Positions 10,601 through 20,440 of a stretch of DNA of 64,000 bases are shown one piece after another. The notes beneath the pieces were generated by a model. That model was not told the DNA's origin, did not search any database, and was given only the letters and a program-made list of their open reading frames with translations. A program made the translations under genes and the position numbers. The stretch spans positions 1 through 64,000 of the forward strand of contig CAMKTJ010000002.1 of assembly GCA_946415645.1 (NCBI GenBank), written 5' to 3'. The DNA comes from an uncultured Prevotellaceae bacterium. Its GTDB lineage: Bacteria; Bacteroidota; Bacteroidia; Bacteroidales; Bacteroidaceae. Numbering within the stretch: the first letter of the stretch is position 1; each line of letters opens with the position of its first letter.

Positions 10601-13106
10601 CGAAGAACTGACCGGCGCTTGCAGCGTTTACATTACCGACAGAGAGGCAGTTCTTGATTGTTACTTTGCCTGAATTACAGTAGCCAACTATGCCTCCGTA
10701 ATCGCCATCTGTCGTACCGTCTCCGATTGTTCCTTCGAACAAGCAGTTGGTGATGTTGATTATAGCACTACTGCTATTGAGCGCAAGTCCAACAAAGCCG
10801 CCAATGTTGCCTCCATTTGGACTAAAGGTTCCGGAATAGATACAACAGTCAATATTCACTGTTCCACCACCTTGGTTGCTTCCCAGGATACCGCCTTGTC
10901 TTGACTGGGTGGTCTTGATGTTGAGTTTACTGTGTATGTTGCTGATGTCAGTAGTACCACCTCTTGTTGAGCCGACAACACCGACAAACTGGTGCGTGCT
11001 GTTAATATTGCCTTCTATAGTGAAGTTCTTGATGACAGCACCGTTGGCAGCAGCGCCAATCAGACCTGCATCGTTAGCCGTTGTGGTCAGGGTAAAGTTA
11101 GAGATGACGAATCCTCTACCGTCAAATGTACCAGTGTAGGGTTTTGCTTCATTGCCGATGGGAGCCCATGTTACGCCATCCATGTCAATATTGGCCGTCA
11201 GTATGGCGTTGGCATCAAGAGTTCCCTTGTTTGCCTTTGTGCCAAACCATGTGAGCTGCCTGGCATTGGCAATCTCATAGTAGCCGTCGGCATTGGGTGT
11301 AAGTCCGTCTTCGAAGAAGAGTCCGCAATAGTCGCAGAATCCGTCAACTATATTGTGGTCGTCCTGAGTAAACTCTGTAGGTGTATTAGTATAGGTGGAC
11401 TCCTCATAGACATCGCCGTTGCAATGCTTGCGTCCTACCATATATACTTGTCCGCGTGTAGGATCCAGTGTAGGTCCCTGGTCAACTCCTATAGTCTGAT
11501 ACCAGCCAATTTCTGATTGATCACCGTTCAACAGGTAGCAAACCTTACCAGTGGCCAACTGATCGTCAGTGAAACTTGTGGCTGTCAGGGCATCCGTTCC
11601 GCTATCGTTCCTGCCTGCACCATAGGCGCTACCTGCAAGCCAGCAGTTGCCTGTCAGTTTTGCTGCATCAAATGTCCTCAGCCTACCTACGATGGCACTG
11701 CCGAATGTGGGAGTTCCTTCGTATGCATCGCATGATATATAACCCATGTTCAAGCAACCCTTTATGGTAGAGCCCGTGTTGTTGAGGTAACCGGCAATGC
11801 CGCCTGCAGCACAGTTAAGGTCGGCATATTTGATGCTGCCGTAGTTGGTACAATACTCTACACGGTCGCCTCCAAGGTATGATACAACGCCTGCAAAGTT
11901 GTCGTTGTTTCCTGTAACTACTTCCATTGAGCCTGCAAAGGTACAGCCGCTAATGGTGTTTCCGCCTTGTGCTGAACCTACAACGCCTGCAACATGGTGG
12001 GTGCCGGCTTCTATAACATTTATGGTAAGGGTAGAGTGTACATTTGAGATAGTACTGAATGTTGACCATCCAATAATTCCTGATCCTGTTCCTGTTGTTA
12101 CAGTAAGTGTACCATCTACACTGAGGTTGCTGATATTAGCAGAACTGGTAACGCCAAAGAGTCCGAACTTACCTGTACTTGTTGCATTGAAGCCTGTAAT
12201 CTTGTGCTCCTGTCCGTTGAAGACACCAGAATAGGGCTTGCCGTCAATACCAATGGGTGTCACCCAAGGTTCTGTCAGAGTGATGTCGGCTGTCAGAACA
12301 GCATTAGCTTCGCTATTCTCCTCGTTTACGAATCTGGCAAAGTTGACCAAATCCTCGGCAGTAGCAATCTCTGTTATAACGGGAGGTGTGATACTACCCA
12401 ATGCAGTTATCTGGCTGTCGGTAAGCGATTTCTCCCAGAATGCTACCTGAGATACGTAGGTATCCTGTTTCTCGCCGTCCTCGTCGCAGAACAGATAGAA
12501 GCCGAAGGGCTGCATCTTAAAGCGGTCATTGGCATCGGGGGCGGAAGAGATAAGTTTCTTGCCCTCTAAATAGAGAATGTTACTACCGTCTCGGTAAGTA
12601 AGAACTACGCGATACCATGTATTGGCATTGATTTTCCCGAAGTATCCGCCATTGTTAAAGGAGCCGATACCGATTTTGCTGTCATGGATGAACAGGTCAC
12701 CATCGTTGCCGTTGTCCTCGGCTGTCTGGAACAAGCCATCGAAAGGTCCGGCATTGGTAACCATGATGTCCATCATGATGGTGTAGGACTGTGAAGCCTC
12801 TGCGCCTTCTGCACGTTCTACCTTCAGGGCAGATGCAGCAGGTACCAGTATAGCCTTCTCCTCGGCAGAGGGACCGTCTGTCTGCACAATCTTTGCATCG
12901 CTAAGGGTAGAAAGCGTAATGCTTTTAGCTCCCAAAATAGCAGGAATCATCTTCAGGCTACCCTTGTCGGGTGCCATCAGGTCATCTGCATTGTTGAAGT
13001 TCCATTGTGCGGTAGGTTCTGGAACTTCCTGGGCCCAAACGCCCATACTGTTTCCTATCAGCCCAATCAGGGCAATTAGGAATGTCCAAAGTAATTGTTT
13101 CCTCAT
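7656..13106 (-). CDS. Large surface protein: LamG-like N-terminus, GLUG-type repeat blocks, C-terminal sorting tail
   Basis: 1816 aa; recurring G.(I/V)VG / NC…G.I units; C-terminal YDLSGRKM…KKGIYIINGKKVLF. Confidence 0.75.
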   Translation of the reverse strand: MRKQLLWTFLIALIGLIGNSMGVWAQEVPEPTAQWNFNNADDLMAPDKGSLKMIPAILGAKSITLSTLSDAKIVQTDGPSAEEKAILVPAASALKVERAEGAEASQSYTIMMDIMVTNAGPFDGLFQTAEDNGNDGDLFIHDSKIGIGSFNNGGYFGKINANTWYRVVLTYRDGSNILYLEGKKLISSAPDANDRFKMQPFGFYLFCDEDGEKQDTYVSQVAFWEKSLTDSQITALGSITPPVITEIATAEDLVNFARFVNEENSEANAVLTADITLTEPWVTPIGIDGKPYSGVFNGQEHKITGFNATSTGKFGLFGVTSSANISNLSVDGTLTVTTGTGSGIIGWSTFSTISNVHSTLTINVIEAGTHHVAGVVGSAQGGNTISGCTFAGSMEVVTGNNDNFAGVVSYLGGDRVEYCTNYGSIKYADLNCAAGGIAGYLNNTGSTIKGCLNMGYISCDAYEGTPTFGSAIVGRLRTFDAAKLTGNCWLAGSAYGAGRNDSGTDALTATSFTDDQLATGKVCYLLNGDQSEIGWYQTIGVDQGPTLDPTRGQVYMVGRKHCNGDVYEESTYTNTPTEFTQDDHNIVDGFCDYCGLFFEDGLTPNADGYYEIANARQLTWFGTKANKGTLDANAILTANIDMDGVTWAPIGNEAKPYTGTFDGRGFVISNFTLTTTANDAGLIGAAANGAVIKNFTIEGNINSTHQFVGVVGSTRGGTTDISNIHSKLNIKTTQSRQGGILGSNQGGGTVNIDCCIYSGTFSPNGGNIGGFVGLALNSSSAIINITNCLFEGTIGDGTTDGDYGGIVGYCNSGKVTIKNCLSVGNVNAASAGQFFGTLNNSNTSYAGKNYYLSGATKGKGSGSEKGIMPEQTDENILANGEITWKLNEESFIDPVWHQIISVNTYPVPYGDIYGLVYQTDNEDYENANPDDPSSVASFISSCITKENDFLEEIVAYKGLTDAYKAEIQSWEDITELDKFLAAYKEASEIKQNIKTSAVNYEAYVKTCQDAAKYIEDNSLEGEWTEFLQAYLDPDDAIEPNNDYPNGSYAFIMDNMNLDDEAIEAEMTFVNQMLENAIAGGITSGTEITRLLVNPDFKDGYEGWTVEFEGGTASVAGKTEIMPIAEGFNNKIFKASQTLKEIPNGIYMTTVNGLFRAGTDVACPFYAGQFYMNNTFNYFMSPGEDYISLAEAEIGENCLGTEGGDAEYTIEYSVVGYVPNGRNGCSVAFNAGRYLNFCATEVTDSTLTIGMRNLATGLASDWMPFGNIHVYYLGKEEEANEKLTDVLNGFVARAQIIIDFKYDEFDKFNQYPNVSQALKNQLQDLVAAVAIADTGKKKLELINSFSELFNEVLTTRKAYIAMFDASIKLSDFLGDMDGKGMISDDIYNEWDKEIVSAQDHFVDGDVTAEEALAIADKLNNADLIDIPKVDGVYQLSTAKHLIIFAGVVNMGMNTSDAVLADDIDMTDCEWNEPIGFWGDKGIGYKGHFDGQNHIISNFNVSSTQNFYGLFGVLSTNAIVENFSIYGEMDNAANQQYMGVIGYARDENVTIRDIHSYMDFANAREGGRQGGILGCADNGTTNIIRCTYSGTFNSTDAGGGGNYGGIVGYANNNAAAVLNITSCLFDGQLNNTATAPGNCTFGGMVGYCNSATTTIKNCLSIGTVNSPRNGQFFGALNGGNSKIFNSYCKGENINGSGSGRTATPQEVTKVDDKTLASGEICYKLNGDQTVIDWYQTIGEDKYPVLNNTRKLVIYDTVLGYHNPTQDEEDGISEPTPTLFDGEGAVYDLSGRKMFNGQCSMFNGLKKGIYIINGKKVLF

Positions 13107-13456
13107 AATAGTGATTTGTTAGTTAAGTTAATAATGGTTTAGCTATAATATGTTTTCTTATTCAAGGCTTTTTATAGGGGTAAGGGGCAAGTGGTTAGGG
13201 GCAAGAGGATAGTTATACACGTGTTTCAGTATATATTCCTATGAGTTGGGGCGAAGTCTGAGCTAATCTCTTGCTCCTTGCTACACAATAGTTGATTATA
13301 TTATTCATAATATTAAGGTTTAATCGCTGCAAATATACACAAAGGTTTTGATAATCAAACATTTTTTATAAAAAAAATGAATGATTTATGTTTTCATTAG
13401 GGGCAAGGAGCAAGAGGTTAGGGGCAAGAGGATAGTTTCGCTAACCGCTTATCAAA

Positions 13457-13482
13457 ATTCCCCCTAAAGGGGGTTAGGGGGT
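13457..13482. repeat. GC-rich palindrome immediately 3' of the SUI1 stop
   Basis: CCCCCTAAAGGGGGTTAGGGGGTCT. Confidence 0.7.
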
Positions 13483-13830
13483 CTATTTGCTGTTGCTGTA
13501 TCCCTCGCTTTTCAGGATTTCCAGTAGGCGAGGGCGATGGTCGCCTTGGATGATAATCTCACTGTCCTTGGCCGTTCCGCCTACACCGCATTTCTGCTTC
13601 AACAGTTTGCAGAGGGCGTTCATATCATCTTCTGAACCTACAAAGCCACGTATGATGGTAACGGTCTTACCACCCCGGCCGGCTCTCTCCATAGCCAGAC
13701 GTAGCTTCTGCTGCTTGGGTGGTAAGGTCTTAATCTGATCATCATCCTCTTCCTCATATATATCTTTCTCTGTGACTTCCGGCACAGGAACACCCGTCAG
13801 GGCGCTAAGTTTATCTTTCCAGTCTTCCAT
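13483..13830 (-). CDS. Translation initiation factor SUI1/YciH-like
   Basis: KLRLAMERAGRGGKTVTIIRGFVGSEDDMNALCKLLKQKCGVGGTAKDSEIIIQGDHR. Confidence 0.95.
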   Translation of the reverse strand: MEDWKDKLSALTGVPVPEVTEKDIYEEEDDDQIKTLPPKQQKLRLAMERAGRGGKTVTIIRGFVGSEDDMNALCKLLKQKCGVGGTAKDSEIIIQGDHRPRLLEILKSEGYSNSK

Positions 13831-13840
13831 ATTTTTTTGC

Positions 13841-13966
13841 GGTTAGCGGTTAGTGGTTAGCGGTTAGCGGTTAGCGGTTAGTGGTTAGCGGTTAGTGGTT
13901 AGCGGTTAGCGGTTAGTGGTTAGCGGTTAGAGGTTAGCGGTTAGTGGTTAGCGGTTAGTGGTTAGC
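13841..13966. repeat. 18 tandem heptamers GGTTAGN
   Basis: Counted by eye: 18 x 7 bp = 126 bp, 7th base C/T/A. Confidence 0.95.
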
Positions 13967-14036
13967 AAACAACTTGTCAACTCGTCAACTCGTTTACTTG
14001 TCAACTAAACTATGAATTTTCACTCTTCATTCTTCA
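13960..14036. repeat. 77-bp composite repeat, copy 1
   Basis: ggttagcaaacaacttgtcaactcgtcaactcgtttacttgtcaactaaactatgaattttcactcttcattcttca, identical to 18041-18117. Confidence 0.95.
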
Positions 14037-14681
14037 TTCTGATAGTGTCCACACTTTATGTGATCCTCTTCCTCTTTCCTTTATTCCAGAGGTTGGGTCA
14101 GCGGTCAGGAGTTTCAGTTCTCTGCTGGCGCCGGTACGACTTAGATGGTTAATCTGCGCATATTCGTCAAGCATAATAAAGCCTTGTTTCTCAATAAATT
14201 GGATAGCTTTATTCTTCCTTTGCTCTAATGTTGAATCACTTGCGTTTTGTTGACTTACAGTTGAGGCATGCCGCTCGAAAGTGGTATGTCTGTTTATCTC
14301 GTCTATGAGTTTTTGATCCACCTTGAAGTTGATATTCTTGGCACAGACATGACGGTATTTCTCTTTCTGTTTTACCTCGCCCGTTTCGTCGTCAACATTA
14401 TAGCCTGCTTCAGGATTTTCATCAAAACCCAGTGCCAGCGAGAAGACGCCCAAGCCGTCAATCTTCATGCTATGCCCCATAGGCAGCACAGACTTCATGG
14501 TATAAGCCAATGCATCCAGTACGCCACGTATCACGCCCTCGCTAAAGGCAGGCGAGTATTCATGAATACGTTTGATAACCTCCTCATCGTCAAACATATT
14601 ATATATCATAAGTTTAGGGTAGAGGGCACAGTCACCTTTTCCCATTCCGTTCGGCATCTTTTTCAGTACATAACTTCCCAT
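14034..14681 (-). CDS. HU-family (HU-HIG-like) DNA-binding protein
   Basis: Bacteroidetes HU-like: FSEGVIRGVLDALAYTMKSVLPMGHSMKIDGLGVFSLAL. Confidence 0.8.
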   Translation of the reverse strand: MGSYVLKKMPNGMGKGDCALYPKLMIYNMFDDEEVIKRIHEYSPAFSEGVIRGVLDALAYTMKSVLPMGHSMKIDGLGVFSLALGFDENPEAGYNVDDETGEVKQKEKYRHVCAKNINFKVDQKLIDEINRHTTFERHASTVSQQNASDSTLEQRKNKAIQFIEKQGFIMLDEYAQINHLSRTGASRELKLLTADPTSGIKERGRGSHKVWTLSE

Positions 14682-14729
14682 ATTATTTTCCTCGGTTATT
14701 TGATTCTTTTTACTCTGTTACAAATTTTC

Positions 14730-14812
14730 TGTTTCAAAGTCTGGAATGTATATTCCAAAGTTTGGAACGGCCATTCCAAACTCTGAAACCGCCATCCCAA
14801 AGTTTGGAATAG
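14730..14812. promoter_or_regulatory. Four 21-bp phased imperfect inverted repeats (TTCCAAA-GTTTGGAA) upstream of the HU-like gene
   Basis: Units at 14730, 14751, 14772, 14793. Confidence 0.6.
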
Positions 14813-15157
14813 AAATTTCCTTACTGCAAAGATACATCTTCGTTTAAGGAAATCCAAATTTTCCAGGTAGAAATAGAATAATTATTTTATTGTGTGCTAA
14901 TGTTAAGAATATATAATCCATATCATAAATCAACAAAATCAGCACATTACTCTGCAATATTATACAATGTATATAGGAAACGTTATAAAAATATTGCAGT
15001 AATTAACACAAATTAACTATATTATATAAACAAGAAAGTACAGAAATGTATAATTTCGACATCAAATAGTGTGATTTTTATACTAAACCTGCACTAATTA
15101 ACGGTATTAGAATGGTAAAAGTGATACGTTTTTAACCTATAATTAATTTATCCAAAG

Positions 15158-17743
15158 ATGAAAAAGAGATCATTATTACGCTTAGCATTCATTGTTGGGA
15201 CATGGATGACCGGGTATCCACTCTTTGCATGGGACGAACCCACACAAGTTGACGGCGTTTACCAGCTTGGCTCTGTTAATGACGTCGAATAGTTTGCCGA
15301 TTACATTGAAGCTGGAAATACAACAGCTAAAGCAGTCCTAACAGCTGACATTGATTACAAAGGTCAGTCGCACACACCTATCGGTCAGAACGATAGTCAC
15401 AAGTTTGATGGTTCGTTCGACGGGAATCACCATGTTATCAGCAATATGGTCATCAATTTGCCCGACCAGGATAATGTCGGTTTCTTTGGCTGGGTTCGTG
15501 GCAATGCAGAAATTAAAAACATCATCATTGACTCCAATTGCTCTATTACAGGAAAGAATAGAGTCGGAGGTCTGATAGGAACTATTAAGGTATTAGCCAA
15601 TAAGAATCTTACAATATTAAACTGTGTAAACAAGGCAACAGTTCATGCGAAGAATGGAGTTGCGGCTGGTATCCTCGGAGCAGGACAAAACCAAGATAAC
15701 AGTACAGCTTGCCCATTCTTTAAGATGCACAACTGTGTTAATACTGGAAGCATTATTACTGACGCTACAAGCAATTTTACTGTTGCTTTTGTTGGTTATA
15801 ATAAATCCGCTTCAGGAAATGCTCAGGTATGGTGTAGCTACAGTATTGGCACTTTGAATAAGATTGATGGCGGCAATAATATCTTTCGCGGTCAAAATCG
15901 CAGTGTATTGAACACCTACGATTTGAATTATACGGCTTCTAACATGCAGTCGCAATCAAACATTCCTTCTGGTGGATTCAAAACTGCCGACCCACTTCAC
16001 AGTGGCGAGCTCTGCTACTACTTGAATCACGGTATAGAAATGATGAATCGAAAAGAAGTTTCATTAGGTGATGAGTTCACCCAAGATCTTTCTGATCCCA
16101 ATTCTATACCTATGCCCAATGCAAGCGGAATGAAGGTTTATCAGGTGGCCGACCTCAACTGTGATGGTACTCCTAAGGGTTCAGTTGTATATAGCAATAC
16201 CGATGGCGGTTCTCGTGACCCACATCAGTTTGATCCTGCTACAGGCTATTGCACTGTTTGTGGTGCTATCAATGAGGAGTACGTTGTCAAAAGCGAAGAT
16301 GGCTTCTATCACCTCAGCACTCCTGCTCAGGTAGAATGGTTCTCTCACATGGTTAAGATTGGTCATGGTGCTATGAAGGTCAAGTTGGATGCTGACATTG
16401 ACTTTGGTGGTGTTGCTGATGCACACATGCCTATTGGTACTAATACACAGAAGTACTTTGGTCATTTCGATGGTCAGGGACACCGTATTAAGGGTATGGT
16501 TTTGACCACAGCAAATTCTCTCGCTAATCGTGAAAATGATGGTCAGGGCTTCTTCGGTTCTGTTCGTGGTGGCGGTACAGATTCAAATGGTACTACTAAC
16601 AATGAGGTTGTCATTGAGAACCTTATCATCGATGAAAGTTGCTCTGTAACGCATGACAAGAATTTCGTGGCAGGTGTTGTAGGCCGTGTTAATTCTGTTA
16701 ATACGGGCGCAACTGTTATTATTCGCAACTGTGGTAACGAAGCCGCCGTAACCACCTCAGGTAAGAATGCTGCAGGTATCCTTGGCAGCGTCGAGGGAAC
16801 TAATGTAGGTCTGAAACTCTACAACCTATGGAACAAGGGTAACATCACAGGCAATGGTGGTGAGAGCGCTGCCATTTGTGCCTGGACCGGCCAGCGTAAT
16901 GTTGACGGCGAGGTAGATGTGAAAGGATGCTGGAACATAGGTGAGGTAACCGGTGTTGATGGAAATGGCTACAACTTGATTCGTCGCAACACGAACATTG
17001 TTCTCCGTAACGTCGTAGACCTCTGTACTACTAACGCCGGTAACCAGGGTAAGGTAGCCGTTATCAATACAGACGATCCTATCTCTAGCGGTGAGCTGTG
17101 TTACCTCTTGAACGGCGACCAAACATCTATTGTCTATACTCAGACTCTTGGTACAGATGCAATGCCTGTTTATGGTACAACATCCAAGCAGGTTCTCTAC
17201 GTTGGTGATGCAGGTTACACAACAATGTATGATGCTGATAATGATTGGGGACTGAATGGTGATGCTCAGGCTTATATTGGATCGTTGAACGGAAACTATC
17301 TGCATCTGTCTGAGATTGATGATGTCCCTGCAGGTACAGCCGTAATCATTGGTGGTACATATTATAATAAGGTAAGTAGCACCGCTACTGCCAATGCAAC
17401 AGGTAATAGTCTGCTTGGTTCTGACGGAACAGTTACAGGCGGTAGTGGCATCTATGCTCTGGCTAACAAGAGCAAGGGCGTAGGATTCTATCCTGTAAGC
17501 AATTCCGTAACTATTCCTGCAGGAAAAGTCTATCTGCAGGTGGCAGGTAATGCTGTCAAGGAATTCTATCCATTTGGCGAGGAGGAAACCTCTTTAAATG
17601 AAGAATTAAGAGTGAAGAGTGAAGAATTTGCTACCGCTATGTATGACTTGAGTGGGCGCAAAGTGAATTCCAAATTCAAAGATCAAAATTCCAAATTAAA
17701 GAATGGGATATACATCCAGAATAGTAAGAAAGTTTTGTTTTAA
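15158..17743 (+). pseudogene. GLUG-repeat surface protein interrupted by an in-frame TAG at 15290-15292 (ORF track starts at 15446)
   Basis: ATG at 15158 opens MKKRSLLRLAFIVGTWMTGYPLFAWDEPTQVDGVYQLGSVNDVE*FADYIEAGNTTAKAVLTADIDYKG…, in frame with the 765-aa ORF. Confidence 0.75.
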
Positions 17744-17761
17744 ATAATAGGAGATATTTTT

Positions 17762-17932
17762 ATGAAAAGATATATAAGTCCAGAGACTATCGTCTTTCAG
17801 CTACAGATGCGAAAAGTGGTAATGCAGGCTACAAGTATGGAGCTTTGGGGTGATGAGGAGATCGTAGAAGAGAACGAGATCCTAACCAAGGGTGTTATCA
17901 GTAGCAAGAATATCTGGGAAGAAGAATGGTAG
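17762..17932 (+). CDS. 56-aa small protein MKRYISPETIVFQLQMRKVVMQATSMELWGDEEIVEENEILTKGVISSKNIWEEEW
   Basis: ATG 17762 to TAG 17930-17932, 18 nt after the GLUG stop; matches the pattern of 56961-57116. Confidence 0.7.
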   Translation: MKRYISPETIVFQLQMRKVVMQATSMELWGDEEIVEENEILTKGVISSKNIWEEEW

Positions 17933-17974
17933 ATTGTTTATTATCATTTGACTAATAAGTGTATATTGCTTGTG

Positions 17975-17998
17975 AGGCCGCGGGTTATCCTGCGGCCT
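17975..17998 (+). terminator. Terminator-like hairpin GGCCGCGGG-TTAT-CCTGCGGCC
   Basis: Inverted repeat after the small ORF; T-tract weak. Confidence 0.55.
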
Positions 17999-18040
17999 TA
18001 CTGGTTGTTAGTGGTTAGTGGTTAGCGGTTAGTGTTTAGC

Positions 18041-18117
18041 GGTTAGCAAACAACTTGTCAACTCGTCAACTCGTTTACTTGTCAACTAAACTATGAATTT
18101 TCACTCTTCATTCTTCA
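18041..18117. repeat. 77-bp composite repeat, copy 2
   Basis: Identical to 13960-14036. Confidence 0.95.
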
Positions 18118-18134
18118 CTTTTCATTAAAATTTG

Positions 18135-18142
18135 TATCTTTG
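18135..18142 (+). promoter_or_regulatory. Bacteroidetes -7 promoter motif TAtcTTTG
   Basis: TATCTTTG about 30 bp before the C10 peptidase start. Confidence 0.5.
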
Positions 18143-18172
18143 TCCGCAGATATCAATAAATTCTATATCAAT

Positions 18173-20311
18173 ATGAAGAGAACACATCTACTCCTAATGC
18201 TATTGGCTATCTGCCTTGTTATCAATGCACAGCCTATCAGCCAGCAAGAAGCTCTGAAACGCGTTACTTCTTATCTGAAGTCAGCCCCCGTAGTGGACCG
18301 TGCCCATAGAGCCAAACAGCAACTCAGGATGAATCCTGTAAGTGTGGATATTCCTAACCTCTATGTCTTTGACATTCAGGGTGGCGGATATGTTATTGCC
18401 AGTGGCGATGAGCGTGCCTTGCCTGTGTTGGGCTACAGCATGTCATCCCACATGGACTGGGACCGTATGCCGGATAATATGCGTTGGTGGCTGAAGGGCT
18501 ACAGTCAGGCCATTGAGGCATTAGGGGATGCTCAGATAACAGATACTGAGGGAGGAACACGTGCGGGCAAGGCTGCAATAGCCCCCCTTGTAACCACGCA
18601 TTGGGATCAGGACCCCCTCTACAATATGCTATGCCCCCGCTACAACGGTCAGGCTGTACAGTATGCCGGCAAGAGCTGCGTAACGGGATGTGTGGCTACT
18701 GCTATGGCTCAGGTAATGAACTACCACCAATGGCCCAAGGAACCCTCAACAGAGATTCCGGGCTATGGTTACTCAGTAAGTAACCTTGACACCGGGAATG
18801 GACTGGTAGAGGATTTTGAGATGTCAGCCCTCGCCCCAATGTCCTTCGACTGGGACAATATGTGTGATCAGCTGACCAACAGTGACGGAAGTACCGCAGC
18901 AGGCGTGACCCGTAACAATATAATGGCCGTTGCCCGTCTGATGCTCTATTGCGGACAGTCGGTACAGATGTCGTACAGTCCCAATATCTCTCTGTCCTAC
19001 ACCTCATATGTGGCTCAGGCCCTGCGTAATTACTTCGGGTACGACAAGGGTGTACGTATTATAAACCGTTTAGGCTACAGCATCAGCGACTGGGAGAACG
19101 TCATCTATCAGGAGCTGGCCAACAACCGCCCTGTAGTCTATGCCGGTCAGTCCGACTCTGGCGGCCATGCCTTTGTCTGTGATGGTTATGACGGAAACGG
19201 AATGTTCCACATCAACTGGGGATGGGGCGGCTATTACGAGGATTACTTCTCACTCTCCGTGCTCAATCCCTACGCTCAGAATGTATCCGGCATTACGGTT
19301 GCCGGTGTAGGTTTCTGTATGAGCCAAGAAGCTGTTATCGGCATCCAGCCGCCTACTGAAGGCACCGTAGCAGCCGATGATCTGCCTCAATTGACTAACA
19401 TGACTAATTATAACGTTATAGATTTGGGCGACGAATATCAGGTTACATGGAATTATTTATATACAAACCTCTTATATCCGAAGGCCACCTTCCAGTTTGA
19501 CTTGGTTTTACGCACCCAAGACGGGAACTTACATCCGCTTCAAGTCGGGTATCTGCCTGTTAACGTGGAAACAGAACTAAACTATTATTATTATGTCATC
19601 ATACCCAAGACAGGGTTAAGTCTCCCCGATGGCGTTTACAGGCTCTATCCTTATTATATATGCAATACCGTTCCCAATAGCTCATGGCAGAACCTTGGCG
19701 GCGAGAGGATGTACGTAGATTGGGTCATCCAGAACGGTGTATCAACGCTTTCATCTACTCCTTCTGTCTCAAAGCTTAGGGTTAGCAAGTGCGAGATTAC
19801 CCGCGGAACAGGAGAGATAGGCACACCTAACGACCTCACCCTTACCATCCGTAACAGCGGCTCTGAGTATCAGGGAACCCTTATAATCACTCCTTACTTC
19901 ATTGGTAATGATAATCCTAAGGAGGCGTGGGAAAAGGTTACATCTTCTGATGACTTACCAGAAGGGTATGAACAGTTGGATAACCTTACCTCAGGCGCCT
20001 ATCTGAAGTCCGGAGCTACTATTGCCAACCACGTTACCTTCTCCTTCACACCACAGTATGAAGGTAGATATCTGCTCTGCCTTTCCGAGATTCCACCTAC
20101 TCCAATGAGCAGTCCTGTTCCCTTTGCCTATACTTCAATAGAGATCAGCGACCCAACATCTTTAAATGAAGAATTAAGAGTGAAGAGTGAAGAATCTACT
20201 ACCGCTGTGTATGACCTTACAGGCCGTAGGGTGAATTCGGAATTCAAAATTCAAAATTCAAAATTGCCCAAGGGAATATATATCCAGAACGGAAAGAAAG
20301 TAGCGTTTTAG
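18173..20311 (+). CDS. C10 (streptopain/SpeB-like) family cysteine protease with C-terminal sorting tail
   Basis: CVTGCVATAMAQVMNYHQWP (Cys) and GGHAFVCDGYDGNGMFHINWGWGG (His); tail YDLTGRRV…KGIYIQNGKKVAF; start at MKRTHLLL. Confidence 0.9.
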   Translation: MKRTHLLLMLLAICLVINAQPISQQEALKRVTSYLKSAPVVDRAHRAKQQLRMNPVSVDIPNLYVFDIQGGGYVIASGDERALPVLGYSMSSHMDWDRMPDNMRWWLKGYSQAIEALGDAQITDTEGGTRAGKAAIAPLVTTHWDQDPLYNMLCPRYNGQAVQYAGKSCVTGCVATAMAQVMNYHQWPKEPSTEIPGYGYSVSNLDTGNGLVEDFEMSALAPMSFDWDNMCDQLTNSDGSTAAGVTRNNIMAVARLMLYCGQSVQMSYSPNISLSYTSYVAQALRNYFGYDKGVRIINRLGYSISDWENVIYQELANNRPVVYAGQSDSGGHAFVCDGYDGNGMFHINWGWGGYYEDYFSLSVLNPYAQNVSGITVAGVGFCMSQEAVIGIQPPTEGTVAADDLPQLTNMTNYNVIDLGDEYQVTWNYLYTNLLYPKATFQFDLVLRTQDGNLHPLQVGYLPVNVETELNYYYYVIIPKTGLSLPDGVYRLYPYYICNTVPNSSWQNLGGERMYVDWVIQNGVSTLSSTPSVSKLRVSKCEITRGTGEIGTPNDLTLTIRNSGSEYQGTLIITPYFIGNDNPKEAWEKVTSSDDLPEGYEQLDNLTSGAYLKSGATIANHVTFSFTPQYEGRYLLCLSEIPPTPMSSPVPFAYTSIEISDPTSLNEELRVKSEESTTAVYDLTGRRVNSEFKIQNSKLPKGIYIQNGKKVAF

Positions 20312-20372
20312 TGCATAATACAAGGCTTATGTCACCCTTTTCTGGTAAACGGTAAACAATAAACGAAAATTC

Positions 20373-20440
20373 GCTAACCCCTAACCGCTAACCACTAACC
20401 GCTAACCCCTAACCGCTAACCCCTAACCGCTAACCCCTTA
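20373..20440. repeat. Nine (N)CTAACC heptamers running into the stop codon of the next gene
   Basis: gctaacc/cctaacc x9 then cctta, where tta is the complement of the stop. Confidence 0.9.

Noticed and set aside
13841-13966. CRISPR array or telomere-like repeat (GGTTAG units)
   Set aside because: 7-bp units with no spacers and no cas genes; telomere resemblance is only at the motif level in an internal chromosomal position.
15290-15292. TAG recoding (alternative genetic code, as in some gut phages)
   Set aside because: Other genes in the window end in TAG and the expected residue is Trp, so a point mutation is simpler.
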